Part shown: positions 1-11,245 of the stretch, piece by piece
How the letters are laid out: the number at the start of each line of letters is the position of its first letter
Position numbering within the stretch: position 1 is the stretch's first letter
From: Denticeps clupeoides
Lineage: Eukaryota; Chordata; Actinopteri; Clupeiformes; Denticipitidae
Length of the DNA stretch: 64,000 bases
Assembly: GCF_900700375.1 (NCBI RefSeq)
Contig: NC_041709.1
Location: 26,205,515-26,269,514, forward strand
Reading direction: 5' to 3'
Notes under the pieces: generated by a model
Databases searched by the model: none
Told to the model about the DNA's origin: nothing
The model's input: the letters and a program-made list of their open reading frames with translations, nothing else
Program-made: the position numbers and the translations under genes

Positions 1-2149
1 TCCTGTTGGAACCCTGATCCCGCAGTTCAATCATCTTTAGGTCCTGGTGCTTTCTGGACTTTTTAGGGTACCCTAAGCCTTCTTCACCACCCTTGAACGT
101 CTCTCCTTGAAGTTTTCTATGATCTGATGGTTGATTTAGGTGTAATCTTAGTAGCAGCAATATCCTGCCTGTGAAGCCCTTTTTATCCAATGCAATATTG
201 ACTGCACATGTTTCCTTGCAGGTAACCATGATTTCAGGCACCACTCTCCTTTTAAAGCATCCAGTCTGCTATTTTAACTCAGTCAGCATGACAGAATGAC
301 CTCCAGCCTTGTGCTTCTCAAAACTCACTTGTGTTAACAAGAGGATCACTGAAATGATCTTAGCAGGTCCTTTTGTGGCAGGGCTGAAATGCCGTGGAAA
401 TGAATTTTTTGGGATTACGTTAATTTTATGGCAAAGAGGGAGTTTGCAATAACATTCTGGAGTATATGAAATTGCCATAATAAAAAAATGGAAGCAGCAA
501 ACTTTGTGTCAATCTTTTGGCCCCAGCTGTAGTATTTGTATTTGTTGAGTCAATGCTTTGTGTGCCTGTACCATTGTTAATGCGTTTGAAAAAGGGGTTG
601 CGAGTATCACATACGTGATTAACGGTGTTCTGATAGAGCTGTCAACATCCCTTAGTGACTGAAAGGAATTGGCATCTCCAGCATCTCCTACACTATCTCC
701 TGGAATGAGGACTGAGTTCCATTTCCATAGCGAATTGAATTACGATTAGAATCATCACAATGCCGTCTCCCTGACCTTTTATCTCTCACACATTATAAAT
801 AAAGTCTGGCAGCAGCTTGTAAGTGTTACAAACATGGTTCCAAAATACATTTAGGCTGTTAGCTGTCTGATGCTTCCTTCACTTGTATTGGTTGTAGGGA
901 GGCAACTAAAGATTACAATCACTAGTGATGAGGCTAAAGGCATTCTGAACATGAGGAAATCCTTAATAAGTGGATAATTAATGCAACAGCAGTTCTCAGC
1001 TTCTGACGTTCCCTTAGATTAAATACCCTGCTCCTCCTCAGACTACTTCATTTCTAACCCCCTCTATTTAAAGCATGACAGTACTGAAGGGCTCCAGCAC
1101 CAAAATTGGGGACTGGAAGCCCACCAGCAAAGTGGTGACTCTGCAGGCTAAATATAGGAGCTGTCACAGATCCCCTCGGTGACCCTGCTCCCTTGCACCA
1201 GACCCCTTAGTCCATGAAGGTGGAACTCGATAGTAGGAGCACTTTCAGCTGTTTGGAGCTGCTTGTTTGGTTGAAGAGTTTGGAAGGTTAATGCCTTGAC
1301 TGTTTGGGGACATTAGTGATGTATTTTAAGTAAAGGAGAGACTTTTGTGCTCGTGCAATTCTGATATAAGATTTTTTTATTTTGCACAATGCATGTGATG
1401 AAATGCGCAGTTAAGGGGCTGCCACATGTGAGGGTGTGACATGTGACAGTACTTCACTCATGGTCACTTTGGTTGGATTTAAAGCCACAAACTGCGTCAC
1501 GAATCTGTTTCCCAGGCCAAATTGAGAACGCTCGCTAACATCTTTCTTACACCTTTCCTGATCAAGTGAATACTACTTATCCATGATTTCAATACACTAT
1601 TTCTGTGTATAAATATACACCAATCCGCCCTGACATATTATTGATATTGACTATGTCCCCCTTTTGCCACCAAAACATACCTGCTTTGTCCATCATGGGA
1701 CACAGATGCTTGATTCATTTCACCAGTGAATGTACACGTACCATAACAACACAAATACCTCAATAGCACAAGCTGTTTGTTGAATGCTATCAATCTCTGG
1801 AATTATTACAGCCAATGGAATCGTTCTTATTGTCTTGCTTATTGTTCTGTTCTATATGTTTTTATGTGATTTGGCGCACTGTCTTGCACTTTTTATTGCA
1901 ATGTTGTCTAGGTCTGAGCACAGTGTCTCATGACTATACTGCATAATCTGAATATATCCAAAAATACGTTCACTAGCAAATGACAAGAATGATTACACGC
2001 TGTCATTCAAAAGTTAAAGGTCATTTAGAAATATTCTCAGTTTTGATAGACAACAATTATTTTGTTCAACATCAAATCTTGTCCAGACATGGTTCATGTT
2101 GTAAACAACCTGGTGGCTGGAATGAAATTTGTTCACTGTAATTGGCAGG
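1..2149. other. Non-coding stretch, nothing recognised
   Basis: AT-rich sequence with only short chance reading frames. I see no exon with flanking splice sites and a recognisable protein, no RNA gene and no clear repeat family. It could be the intergenic space downstream of the minus-strand GTPase gene at 4.7 kb, or an intron of a gene lying outside the window. Confidence 0.6.
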
Positions 2150-2366
2150 TAATTTTTACATTTACATTTACAGCATTTATCAGACGCCCTAATCCAGAGC
2201 GACTTACAATCAGTATTTACATGAACAGTCCCCCTGGAGCACCTTAGGGTTAAATGTCTTGCTCAGGGACACAATGGTAGTAAGCGGGACTTGAACCTGG
2301 GTCTCCTGGTTCATAGGCGAGTGTCCTGGTTCATAGGCGAGTGTGTTACCCACTAGGCTACTACCA
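2150..2366 (-). mobile_element. tRNA-derived SINE, family A, near full length
   Basis: Read on the minus strand this starts with a tRNA-like head containing an A-box-like stretch (CCTAGTGGGTAACAC) and a B-box-like stretch (GGTTCAAGTCCC). It continues through a body ending in the common fish 3' tail (GTCGCTCTGGAT...CTGATAAATGCTGTAAATG). The 20-base unit CCTGGTTCATAGGCGAGTGT is present twice in tandem at about 2309-2346, a small internal duplication. The same family recurs at 5725, 15925, 23485, 33962 and 59990 and in shorter scraps. Confidence 0.8.
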
Positions 2367-2404
2367 TGGAATATTTGCACAAATGTATAGTGACTCGCTA
2401 TCAG

Positions 2405-2530
2405 CAACATTTACAGCTTTTATCAGATGCGCCTTACACTCAGTAGTGACAGGGACAGTCCCCCTGGAGACACTCAGGGTTAAGTGTCTTGCTCAGGGAC
2501 ACAACGGTAGTAAGTGCGGTTCGAACCTGT
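2405..2530 (-). mobile_element. SINE family A, truncated
   Basis: A second minus-strand copy lies 40 bases from the first and lacks most of its tRNA-like head. It is followed at about 2548-2576 by a tail-like piece (CTGATAAATGCGGTAAATGTAG) in the opposite direction, so two copies may be joined head to head. Confidence 0.65.
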
Positions 2531-2576
2531 GAAATGGTTGTCTGATTCGCAGTCTGATAAATGCGGTAAATGTAGA

Positions 2577-2973
2577 CCAGTAAGTGAAGCAAGACTGGTC
2601 TCTAGTGGTAAAAACGTGAATTTCCCTGTTCTCTTCTTCATCCACCATGTAAATACCCCAGATTGGGGGTGTTTTCACCAGATGCTGTCCCCTGATTCCT
2701 AATGTCATGGAAAATTATAATGTTTCCTATGCTCGCTCGATTTTCTTCGAGTACAACGACAAATTGACATTCTTTTTCTGTTGTTTCACATGCAAAGGTG
2801 TGTTTTGATTTGCAGGAACCAGTTTGTGCTTTTGGAAGGTTGTCTTAATCTTCTGCTTCGGTAAAAACAACACGTCCCACTGGGTCACTGGAATCTTTAT
2901 TCTCCAGGAGTGCGTGATTTTATCAGTGTGTCACTAGGACGGGGCTGAACACCGACGTTTAACCTCTCTGCGC

Positions 2974-3029
<56 letters not shown>

Positions 3030-4739
3030 AAAGGTATTAGACGAAGAGCGGATCTGGGACGCTAATCCATTGCAGGTGGTCCCTGTCTGGTCTTATTACA
3101 GGATAAGAGCTGGTGGCGTCAGTCAGCGCGCCTCTCTGTGCCCCAATGCCACTTTTAAAACTCCTCAACCTCCACTTCCTCCGTAAGCAGTAGTGAAGCA
3201 GTAAACATGTGTGATGTGACCATGATAGCAGGAGCTGTAATGTTTTAACCTCCCGTTAACAAATCCAAATGAGCGAAGGCCTGAAGAAGAGCTGTAAATA
3301 TTGGCCCGGGTCGGGCTCTGTTTATCATTTGAGTCAGGCTACTAAATTAGTGGTCAGTAACTATAGTAACCATGCTTTCTGTGTTTTGCATGTTGCACGT
3401 TTGTTTTATTAAATGTTAATTTTTTTTAATAAAATGTTAGTTTGATTTACAATTCTTGGCCCCCTTCATCAGGTGACGCGTTTTTATTATTGTGAGAGAA
3501 TTGCGAGAATTGCCACTCCTTTTTGCTGCCTAGTAATAATAACGAATAATTCGGAATGGAACAGTGGTAGAAAATACAAAATCTGGTAATAATACCTGAA
3601 TTAAGTATGCAATTTTACAGTAACAATGTTCCATTGCTTAGATTTTAATTCCAAAGTATTTGCATAAAGCAACATAAATACTATGTTATATATGCACCAA
3701 ACAAAAATGTTTTACGCCAAACATTTTATTAGCTACAGTAAGTCAATGTGAACGTTGGACTGTAAACAATCAGTAAAATTAGCTATTTTGCTGACACATA
3801 AATAATATAAAATAAATATACAATTAACAAAACATAAATAAAACAATTACGATGTGTCGATAAAAGTCTCAGCAATGTTCATATACTTGTGTGACAAGGT
3901 TATCTGTAGATTTGGTTAAATAGCTACTGCAATATTGATAATAGATCTTGGCAAATCTTGTCACAACAATGGTCTCTGATTGTGGTCTTTAAAGTTTTTT
4001 TACTTTTATATTGGTCTTGTTGGTCCCCTAATACTGTATCTGAAGTCTCTTTCCAAAATTCCGACTTGGTGCAGAATTATAGCCACTTTGATCCAGTCCC
4101 ACAATGAGATTTCTCCAGGATGTGCAGTTTCAGTGTCTGTAGCTTTAAATGCTAATGATGAGGAAAGCAGCCTATAGAAGTTGAGTGGGTATTCAAAGAA
4201 TACTGTATTTTCAGAGTGTCACATGACGTAACAAAAAAAATTTGTGATCATTGTGATCCAATCACCAAGCAACTGTAATGCTTTGCACATTTTCAAGCCA
4301 TGATGGTCCGTGGAGGTAACGTTGGGTTGGGAAATTCTCTGGGCGGAAAAAGCATGACAAATGGGAGGTAACCTTTCCCTTTATGACGTCATAAGGGGAC
4401 AATTCCAGATCCGACCATCTGAGCTGCTGCTCTCTGAATGGTGAAACTGAATAACCAATGCTCTCTTTACACCTATCACCATTTCTAGCCACTGCAGGAC
4501 CATAGACAGGCTAGGGGAACTCGTATTAATGTTAAGTGATGTCAAAAAATTCCATTCCTCAATAACAACAGCATCACTCAACACTGGCACACTAAATCAC
4601 AATTAGACTGTCTCCTACCGGCATTTAAAATGGACAGAGAGAGTTCCATGACACTGATGACATCACTGTCTTCGGTGACCTTTGGCCTTTTTTTGTTTTT
4701 ACTTCATAACGATGAATGTAAGGGTTTTGGTCATAACTC
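2577..4739. other. Intergenic, with GT microsatellite
   Basis: No exon recognised. A pure GT repeat of about 52 bases lies at 2976-3028. The segment 3400-4250 is AT-rich. The part just before 4740 should contain the 3' untranslated region of the minus-strand GTPase gene. Confidence 0.5.
2976..3028. repeat. GT dinucleotide microsatellite
   Basis: Uninterrupted alternating GT units, about 26 repeats, followed by ACAAAGG. A typical length for a polymorphic fish microsatellite. Confidence 0.95.
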
Positions 4740-6252
4740 CTACTCTGAATGAAGGTCACGTGTGCGTGATAAAGATGGAGTCTCAGCACAGGACTCGGAT
4801 TCAGCTGTGCAGCTGAGCTTCCTCCACCAGGACTCTGACAGTTTCCAGATTTTGTCGGGGGTTCTCCTCAGACGCTGTCTCTGCTGAAGCGTCTCTGCGT
4901 TCTGCAGACTTGCCATTATGGCGGCGTCAAACACCTCCTTGAGATTCTTTTGGGTTAGCGCTGAGCATTCAGTGTGCGTAATTGCACCGATGCTTTGGGA
5001 GCAGCTCTGGGCTTCTTGCAGACTCACAGGCTGCTCGCTGCTCTGTGCGAGTTGGATTAGAACATGGACGTCTTCCCGCAGGTCAGACTGCGTGCCGACA
5101 AGGATGATAGGCACTCCCGGGCAGAAGTGCTGGATCTCAGAAGCCCACCTGCCTGTCACGTTGCGGAAGGATAAAGGCTGCACCACGCTGTAGCAGAGGA
5201 GGAAGACGTCGGCATTTCTGTAGCAGAGCGTCCGCAGTCGTGTGAAATTGTCCTGCAGAGGAGATGCATTCAGCAGGTTTTCGGATTACACAAAGAAAAT
5301 GTAAAGCTCTGCGTGAAGCCATACAGACACAACAGCTCTATTACCTACACCAACAAAACCACGAACTACATCGGACACGCGTTCAGACAAGTTGCCTTAC
5401 ACTGACACTCTCATCCAATTCGGCAGAAAATAACAGAGGGAAAACTTTTTTGGACAATTTTTGTAAATTAGCCGGAGTTCAACTTTATAATGTGTGGATG
5501 CACTGAAAACAGTAAACTGTAGCTGTTATTTGTTTTTTCATTACTGCAGTAAAATAACTCTTTAAACTGTAAGTTCCTACTGACAGCAGGTTAGTTGGGT
5601 TTTATTCACATCACGGCGACACTAAACAGATTTAGCTGGTGTTCCCTTTTTCCATGTGTTAAAAAAACGCAGGATGGAATAAGTTGGTGTTTTCTTTGCA
5701 CCAGCAGAGCATCTGCTGGGGTGGTAGTGGCCTAGTGGGGTAACACACTCGCCTATGAACCAGAAGACCCAAGTTCAAGTCCCACTTACTACCATTGTGC
5801 TCCCTGAGCAAGACACTTAACTCCTAGTGTCTCTTGGGGGGGACTGTCCATGTAACTACTGATTGTAAGTCGCTCTGGATAAGGACGTCTGATAAATGCT
5901 GTAAATCTGCAGCACTTTTCCGCCGTTCTGCGTGGGTACCTGTCCGGCCACGTCACACAGCTGAAGTCGCACCGGCGTCCCGTCCACGGAGACCAGCGCT
6001 GGAAGAGAACAGTGCACACGCGTGACAATTAGATTCGGACGCGCCACCGTGCCCCGTGGGGACGTACTGGGCGGGGAAGCCGTTCGTCGCGTAGCTGACG
6101 ACCAAACTGGTCTTGCCCACGGCGCCGTCGCCCACCAGCACGCACGTCACCCTGCGCTCGGCCGCGGGGACAGGAGAGCGGCGCTTGGGGACAGGCCGCC
6201 CCCTCCTCGGGGGGATCGGAGGCGCGACCTCGTCAGCGTCCGGCAGCGGCAT
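4740..6252 (-). CDS. Atypical Rho GTPase, RhoU/RhoV (Wrch/Chp) type
   Basis: Rho-family GTPase of the atypical RhoU/RhoV branch, which signals to PAK kinases and the cytoskeleton at membranes. Coding exons, minus strand: 6252-6048, 5998-5940 and 5252-4740, in matching phases, about 258 residues, the length of human RHOU. Seen: proline/arginine-rich N-terminus ([11 protein letters not shown]), P-loop [10 protein letters not shown]3 motif DVAGQ (family: DTAGQ), NKxD-equivalent region [10 protein letters not shown], and the conserved [16 protein letters not shown]. The end [16 protein letters not shown] matches RHOU better than RHOV. Odd: the switch I core between VPT and LVSVDG is about four residues short. 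Joining exons 1 and 2 needs a 49-base intron. The tail after WWRK lacks the family's CCFV ending and runs on about 22 residues. A SINE sits in the second intron. It could be a diverging paralogue, a decaying gene or an assembly error. Confidence 0.8.
5725..5907 (+). mobile_element. SINE family A in intron of the Rho gene
   Basis: Plus-strand copy with A-box-like GTGGCCTAGTGGGGTAACAC, B-box-like AGTTCAAGTCCC and the complete tail ending CTGATAAATGCTGTAAAT. It lies within the intron between the exon ending at 5940 and the exon starting at 5252 of the minus-strand gene, antisense to it. Confidence 0.85.
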
Positions 6253-6309
6253 TTTCATTCCGTCTTCATGGCGCGTTTCTCGGCTTGTGGAGGGCTGTAA
6301 GATGCTCAC

Positions 6310-7264
6310 CGCCTGCCGTCCGGAGCAAAAAACGGGACTAATGCGCGCCGAGTACGCGTATTAAAGAGATTTGAGTCCACGTTTCTGCGGGTCGGTGGAA
6401 CTTTTCTTCCCCTAGAGCGCCACCTGGTGGCCACGTGTCGTTACAACGTCACTCTTGCAGAACCGTCTTTGGGTGTTTAGGCTATCATTTGAATAAAAGG
6501 CACAATAAAAAGTGTGCAGTTTAAATGTAACCTTAAATATGAGTCTTCGGGGCCTTTCTGCCGAGCAATTAGGACTTACAATGTTGGAAGCCTGAATGTT
6601 GGCAGCAGATGGAGGAGGGGCGCGGTGGGGGGAGGAAGAGGATGGTCGCTTTCTCCCCGAAAGTCACCGTTGCTATGGAGAGCATTGTTGTCCTGCCATT
6701 AGTCAAGTTGCTGTTGTTCAGGAAGATCTTTCTCTCTCTCTCTCTTTTTTTTTTTTTTTTTTTGGTTGTGTTACCTTGGCAACTCATTAAATGCTATTGT
6801 CCATGTCTTAAAGGGCAATTAACCTCATTTTATGGTAAATATATAGTTTAAATTGTGTTGTGTGGTCATAAGTTGTATCCAGCGTGTATCTGATTTCCCT
6901 TTTTTTATATTGACTCTCCCTGTCATTCTGTCTGTACAGGACGAGATCAGCTGAGCGCGGCCGCGTCTCCCTCACCGCTCCCTCCGGGCCGGGCGAGCTG
7001 GGAGTCTGTAGTAATGGGCTGCGGCCATCTGTCACCGGCTACATTCACCGCAGCCACCAGAAGGAGACAACATGTGCTGATTTAAATGGAGAGCCTAACT
7101 TTCCCAGGACAGAGTGACCCTGGCAGGCACCCTCCCAGCTACACACATACACACACGTACACCCCCACATACACGATATTACCCCACCCACACACGCTGA
7201 AAATGAGATATACTGTCTGCATGTGAATCGCTGAATTAGAGGCCCCTCCTTGGTGAATGGTAAT

Positions 7265-7299
<35 letters not shown>

Positions 7300-8331
7300 G
7301 CCTTCTCATACACACTGATGGGTTTGCACCCCAGCAGCTGACGGCGTCCTTGTGTGTGCATAAGTCTTGGTGGGGAGGGGCGAGTTGGTAAAATTGATCA
7401 GAAGAGGTGGGACATGGGGCTTTCTTTCCGGACAACATGGACTCCAAGCTGCTGTGTGCATGTATGGGGAGGGGTGGGTGTGTGTGGAGGAAGGAGGAGG
7501 GGGTGGAGCACTGTGTGTGTGGGGCAGCAGCAGGTCACTGGGGCGCTGCAATGTCACACACTCGCTTTGTCACCCGGTCAACAGGCGTGTGCCACGGGGG
7601 CGTTGTCTCGACTCCCGCGCCTGCTGTCCAGGTTTTCAGCGGACCATGGGAACGACCTTGGGCTTTAATGACCTGTGTGCTGTTTTTAATTAAAGCTGGA
7701 ACAGGCGTCATTAGGATCAAACTCACAATGGTAGATAAAAAAAGGAGGGACGGTTTTATTGAGGGAAGAGAAAGAAGTTCCCTCACATGGCAGGATGTCT
7801 GTAGGACCCTCCTCCACCCTGGCCACACTTACAGCTTTTATTCAAATATGGCAAGTTTTCATGGAGGAACAAGACAAGGCCTGAACATGTTTTGCATGGT
7901 TTTTGTTGGTCTTACATTTTTATCGTCCTGCCCCAATCATAATGTGATGTGGTAGTGTGTATGTCTCACATGTGCTCATATATGCTACAAGCTCCAGAGA
8001 AACAAACCACGTTCTGTTTACATTAAACACAACATTAGATAAAGGGCCTAAACTCAGAAGCTCCCCCTCCACTGGATTACCCTGGGTTGTGTGGTTTTCA
8101 TCGTTCCAGGAGTTGCCTGAATTGTGATCATTCCTGCCAGTAGATTGGTGCACGTGACAGCAGAGGATTGGATCTAACAAAGGAGGATGTTTCATGAAGT
8201 GGAAGTATTACTTTTGTAACAGCCAGTGGTAGTAACTATTGTAGAATTGCTAATGATGACAGAAGGGCATAAGGGCGTGCCTGGTTATATCGGACAGTTT
8301 TTAATTTAGATATAACTCTGTTCCATAACTT
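6310..8331. other. Intergenic, low-complexity rich
   Basis: No exon recognised. The start is GC-rich and probably belongs to the Rho gene promoter. A CT tract followed by about 19 T lies at 6732-6763. A GT repeat lies at 7268-7298. Longer open frames at 7350-7950 overlap each other on both strands, follow simple sequence and match no family known to me. Confidence 0.5.
7268..7298. repeat. GT dinucleotide microsatellite
   Basis: About 15 uninterrupted GT units. Confidence 0.9.
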
Positions 8332-9680
8332 CAGGGGTGGGTATTTACTCTGTTACATTTGCTTGAGTAACTTAAAAAAAAAAAAAGTTCTTCTAAGAAT
8401 AAGTTTACAATGCCACTTGAGTACATTTGTGAATTAGAAACTCTACTCCATATAGATAGTTTAGTTAAAAAAATATATATATCACACCTTTCATAAATAT
8501 ATTTCTTGATTCAGCAACAAATGTAACAAGATTCACAAATATAATTCATGACTTTCAAAAAAATGTAACCCCATTCACAAAAACGCATTTCTCGATGCAC
8601 AAATGTCATTGCTGTTACATTTGCTCACAAACCAATAAACCTGTATTTACAAACCACTCTATATTATATGTGAATACCCTTACATGTATTCCTGGATTTT
8701 TTAAACTCCTCTGACGGCACTCGATGAACAAATGTGTTTTTATCAAAATGCAGCTGATCAAATGACATCAACTGATGTTCATCAATATAACGCAAATCCT
8801 CCATTCTGCTGAATTTAAATGAGAGTCCGTCAGACACATGGCAACACAGACAGCCTGGTGTCTGGACATGACCTGGATACAAGAACACGATGTGAAATTT
8901 TCTGAAAAAGTTAACAGCAAAATCCTCACGACCCAATGAAAAGGGAAGATCAAGTGCAGCTATGAGTGTCCATCAGCAGAACATTTTCAGTCCTGCGTAT
9001 TCACGTCTGTATATGCAGGGTGACCAGATTAAAATGTGACCCGACACGGACATGTCCCGATGGACTGTAACCAGTGACGTGAAGTGATTGTCATTTTGAA
9101 ACACTGCAGCACAGCACACAGTGACACAACGAAATGTGTCCTCTGCTATTAACCATCACCCTTAGTGAGCAGTGAGCAGCCATGACAGGCACCAGGGGAG
9201 CAGTGTGTGGGGACGGTGCTTGGCTCAGTGGCACCTTGGCAAATCGGTATTCAAACCGGCAACCTTCTGATTACGGTGCCGCTTCCTTAACCGCTGGTGA
9301 CTTGCTTCCTTTTCGGTGCAGAATACAGAATCCCAGTCTTTCACATCAACCCTTTTAGTGTTTTAAACATTTTGTTAAATGGTGCAATGAGCTAAGTAGA
9401 CCTATACAATCCTATAGAGGAAGGAATTAACGGTATATAATTAGCATATGTAAACTAGCTTTGGTGCCCAGATTTAGTCCATTAATTACTAGAAATCATA
9501 CTTTAATAAGATGTTATTATTTTGAAATAGCAGAATTAGTACATTTATAGTTTTTCTTCATTTCTCAAAAATAAATGAGATACTACAATCCAGCAGTTAC
9601 TCATTACTTGTAGTTTTATCACTAGATACTTTTGTACTCTTACTTGAGTAAAATGTTTGGCCACTCTCCCCAACCCCCTG
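8332..9680. mobile_element. hAT-like non-autonomous DNA transposon, with nested SINE
   Basis: The left end starts CAGGGGTGGG and soon reads TTACATTTGCTTGAGTAACTT. The right end reads back as TTACTTGAGTA...CCCCAACCCCCTG. These paired 'acttgagtaa' ends are a signature of a widespread fish hAT-type repeat. A family B SINE is inserted at about 9073-9300. No transposase frame is visible, and the target duplication has decayed or the ends are slightly misplaced. Confidence 0.65.
9073..9300 (-). mobile_element. tRNA-derived SINE, family B
   Basis: On the minus strand this reads from a tRNA-like head (AGCGGTTAAGGAAGCGGC; B box GGTTTGAATACC) through a body with CACCGTCCCCACACACTGCTCCC and CTGCTCACT to a tail ending in GACAATCACTTCACGTC. 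Other copies lie at 10068, 10996, 17704, 28250, 32270, 40436 and 54306. This copy is inserted inside the hAT-like element. Confidence 0.8.
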
Positions 9681-10067
9681 TAGTTTTGGAGTTATATAAG
9701 TAAACGCTCTGTTTCCAGCTGTGACTCTAGGCAGATGTCCTTTTTTTCCTTAGAAAATCTTCATCGGACATGACACTGATGTGGACCTGTGTGGACATAG
9801 ATTAATTATCTAAATTATCTTTACTAAAGCAATCACATTTTCTCATACTACTTCACCTGATATCCATGTAGTTATTTTAACCTATTTTAACTGTATTTAT
9901 TTAAAATGTTATCATTGGCGATCACCTGTATACTCCTATAGACTTCTAGCAAGCTGGGTTGATGGTTTTGTTTGGTTTTGTTTGACCTTGTCTAGTGCTC
10001 ACAGTATTTCCTGGAATCTCCTCCATGCTCTAGAGACTCTACTGGTAAACCTTCATTAGATTTTCAT

Positions 10068-10278
10068 TGTGATACCCAGCACAACACACGGCGACACAGT
10101 GAAATGTGTCCTCTGTATTTAACCATCACCCTTGGTGAGCAGTGGGCAGCCATGACAGGCGCCCAGGGAGCAGTGTGTGGGGACAGTGCTTTGCTCAATG
10201 GCACCTTGGTGGTTGGTTTGGGATTCGAACCTTCTGATAACTGGTACATTTCCTTACCCGCTAGGCCACTGCTTCCCC
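10068..10278 (-). mobile_element. SINE family B
   Basis: Minus-strand copy, nearly complete. It contains the GTCCCCACACACTGCTCCC and GCTGCCCACTGCTCACC blocks and a degraded B box (GGTTCGAATCCCAAACC). Confidence 0.8.
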
Positions 10279-10334
10279 TCAGATACCACGTCATGTGGAC
10301 ATGACAGGGACACTGTCAAAACACAGAACTAGAG

Positions 10335-10436
10335 ACATATCTGTAGCAGTTGCAGAAAGCATTTCACTGCACATCATACTGTGTATGACTGTGTATGTGA
10401 CAAATAAAATTTGAATTTGAATTTGAATATCACTCA
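10335..10436 (+). mobile_element. LINE 3' end fragment with ATTTGA tail
   Basis: The sequence GCATTTCACTGCACATCATACTG leads into GTGACAAATAAAATTTGAATTTG repeated units. Nearly the same block occurs at 34903-34988. The pattern is typical of 3' ends of fish Rex1/CR1-type LINEs; family assignment is from memory of such tails. Confidence 0.55.
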
Positions 10437-10995
10437 GGATATTTAAGGACATCATGATTGTCTGTGGCCACCACTCCCAGCTGTAAAGCTGTTGCCTCTC
10501 CGGTACCCTTGTTGTCACTTTAATTTGCACCAAAGCAAATTAAGTTTGGACTCACCCAAGGCAGGGTGTTTAAGTATTGTAGTACTGTCTATACTACAAT
10601 ACATCTATTTGTCGATAGATTTTGTAAAGGAAAACTTAACTCAAATCTATTTTGGAATAATGCTGTAACACATAGAAAAAAAAGTGAAGGGCTGTGAATA
10701 CTTTCTGGTGGCCCTGTATACAACTAAGGAACAAAAAGTGAATTTCAGGGGAATTCAAGGAACCTTGTGGTCTTTGTTACACATTATAGGTAGAAAAGGG
10801 TATCAAACACTTGGTGTAATTATTTCTGTCTCCCAGAATGCCATTTTTAATTATACTTATTTATAGACAGATTTTTAAATGGGAGGAGCCACACACTATG
10901 CATAAAAATCATTAAAGATTGTGTTTTTTTTGTCTACTTTGTCCTTTCACCAGCCAACAAGTCCCATGCTTAGTATATTATGTATACAAACATAT

Positions 10996-11245
10996 AGGGC
11001 AGTGGTGGCCTAGCGGTTAAGGAAGCGGCCCCGTAATCAGAAGGTTGCCGGTTCGAATCCCGATCCGCCAAGGTGCCACTGAGGTGCCACTGAGCAAAGC
11101 ACCGTCCCCACACACTGCTCCCCGGGCGCCGGTCATGGCTGCCCACTGCTCACTCAGGTGATGGGTTAAATGCAGAGGACAAATTTCACTGTGTGCACTG
11201 TGTGCTGTGCTGCTGTGTATCACATGTGACAATCACTTCACTTTA
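10996..11245 (+). mobile_element. SINE family B, best preserved copy
   Basis: Complete plus-strand copy: A box TGGCCTAGCGGTTAAGG, B box GGTTCGAATCCC, body, and tail ending ACAATCACTTCACTTTA, followed by an ATT repeat. Both pol III promoter boxes are intact by eye, so this is the best reference copy in the window. Confidence 0.9.

Noticed and set aside
7407-7955. 182-codon plus-strand frame
   Set aside because: Three overlapping frames are equally open here and none shows a recognisable domain or coherent exon limits.
8664-8936. 90-codon minus-strand frame
   Set aside because: Lies inside the hAT-like element and does not resemble a transposase.
10104-10304. Recurrent frames containing [12 protein letters not shown]
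   Set aside because: They are the antisense reading of SINE family B, seen at several copies, not a protein family.
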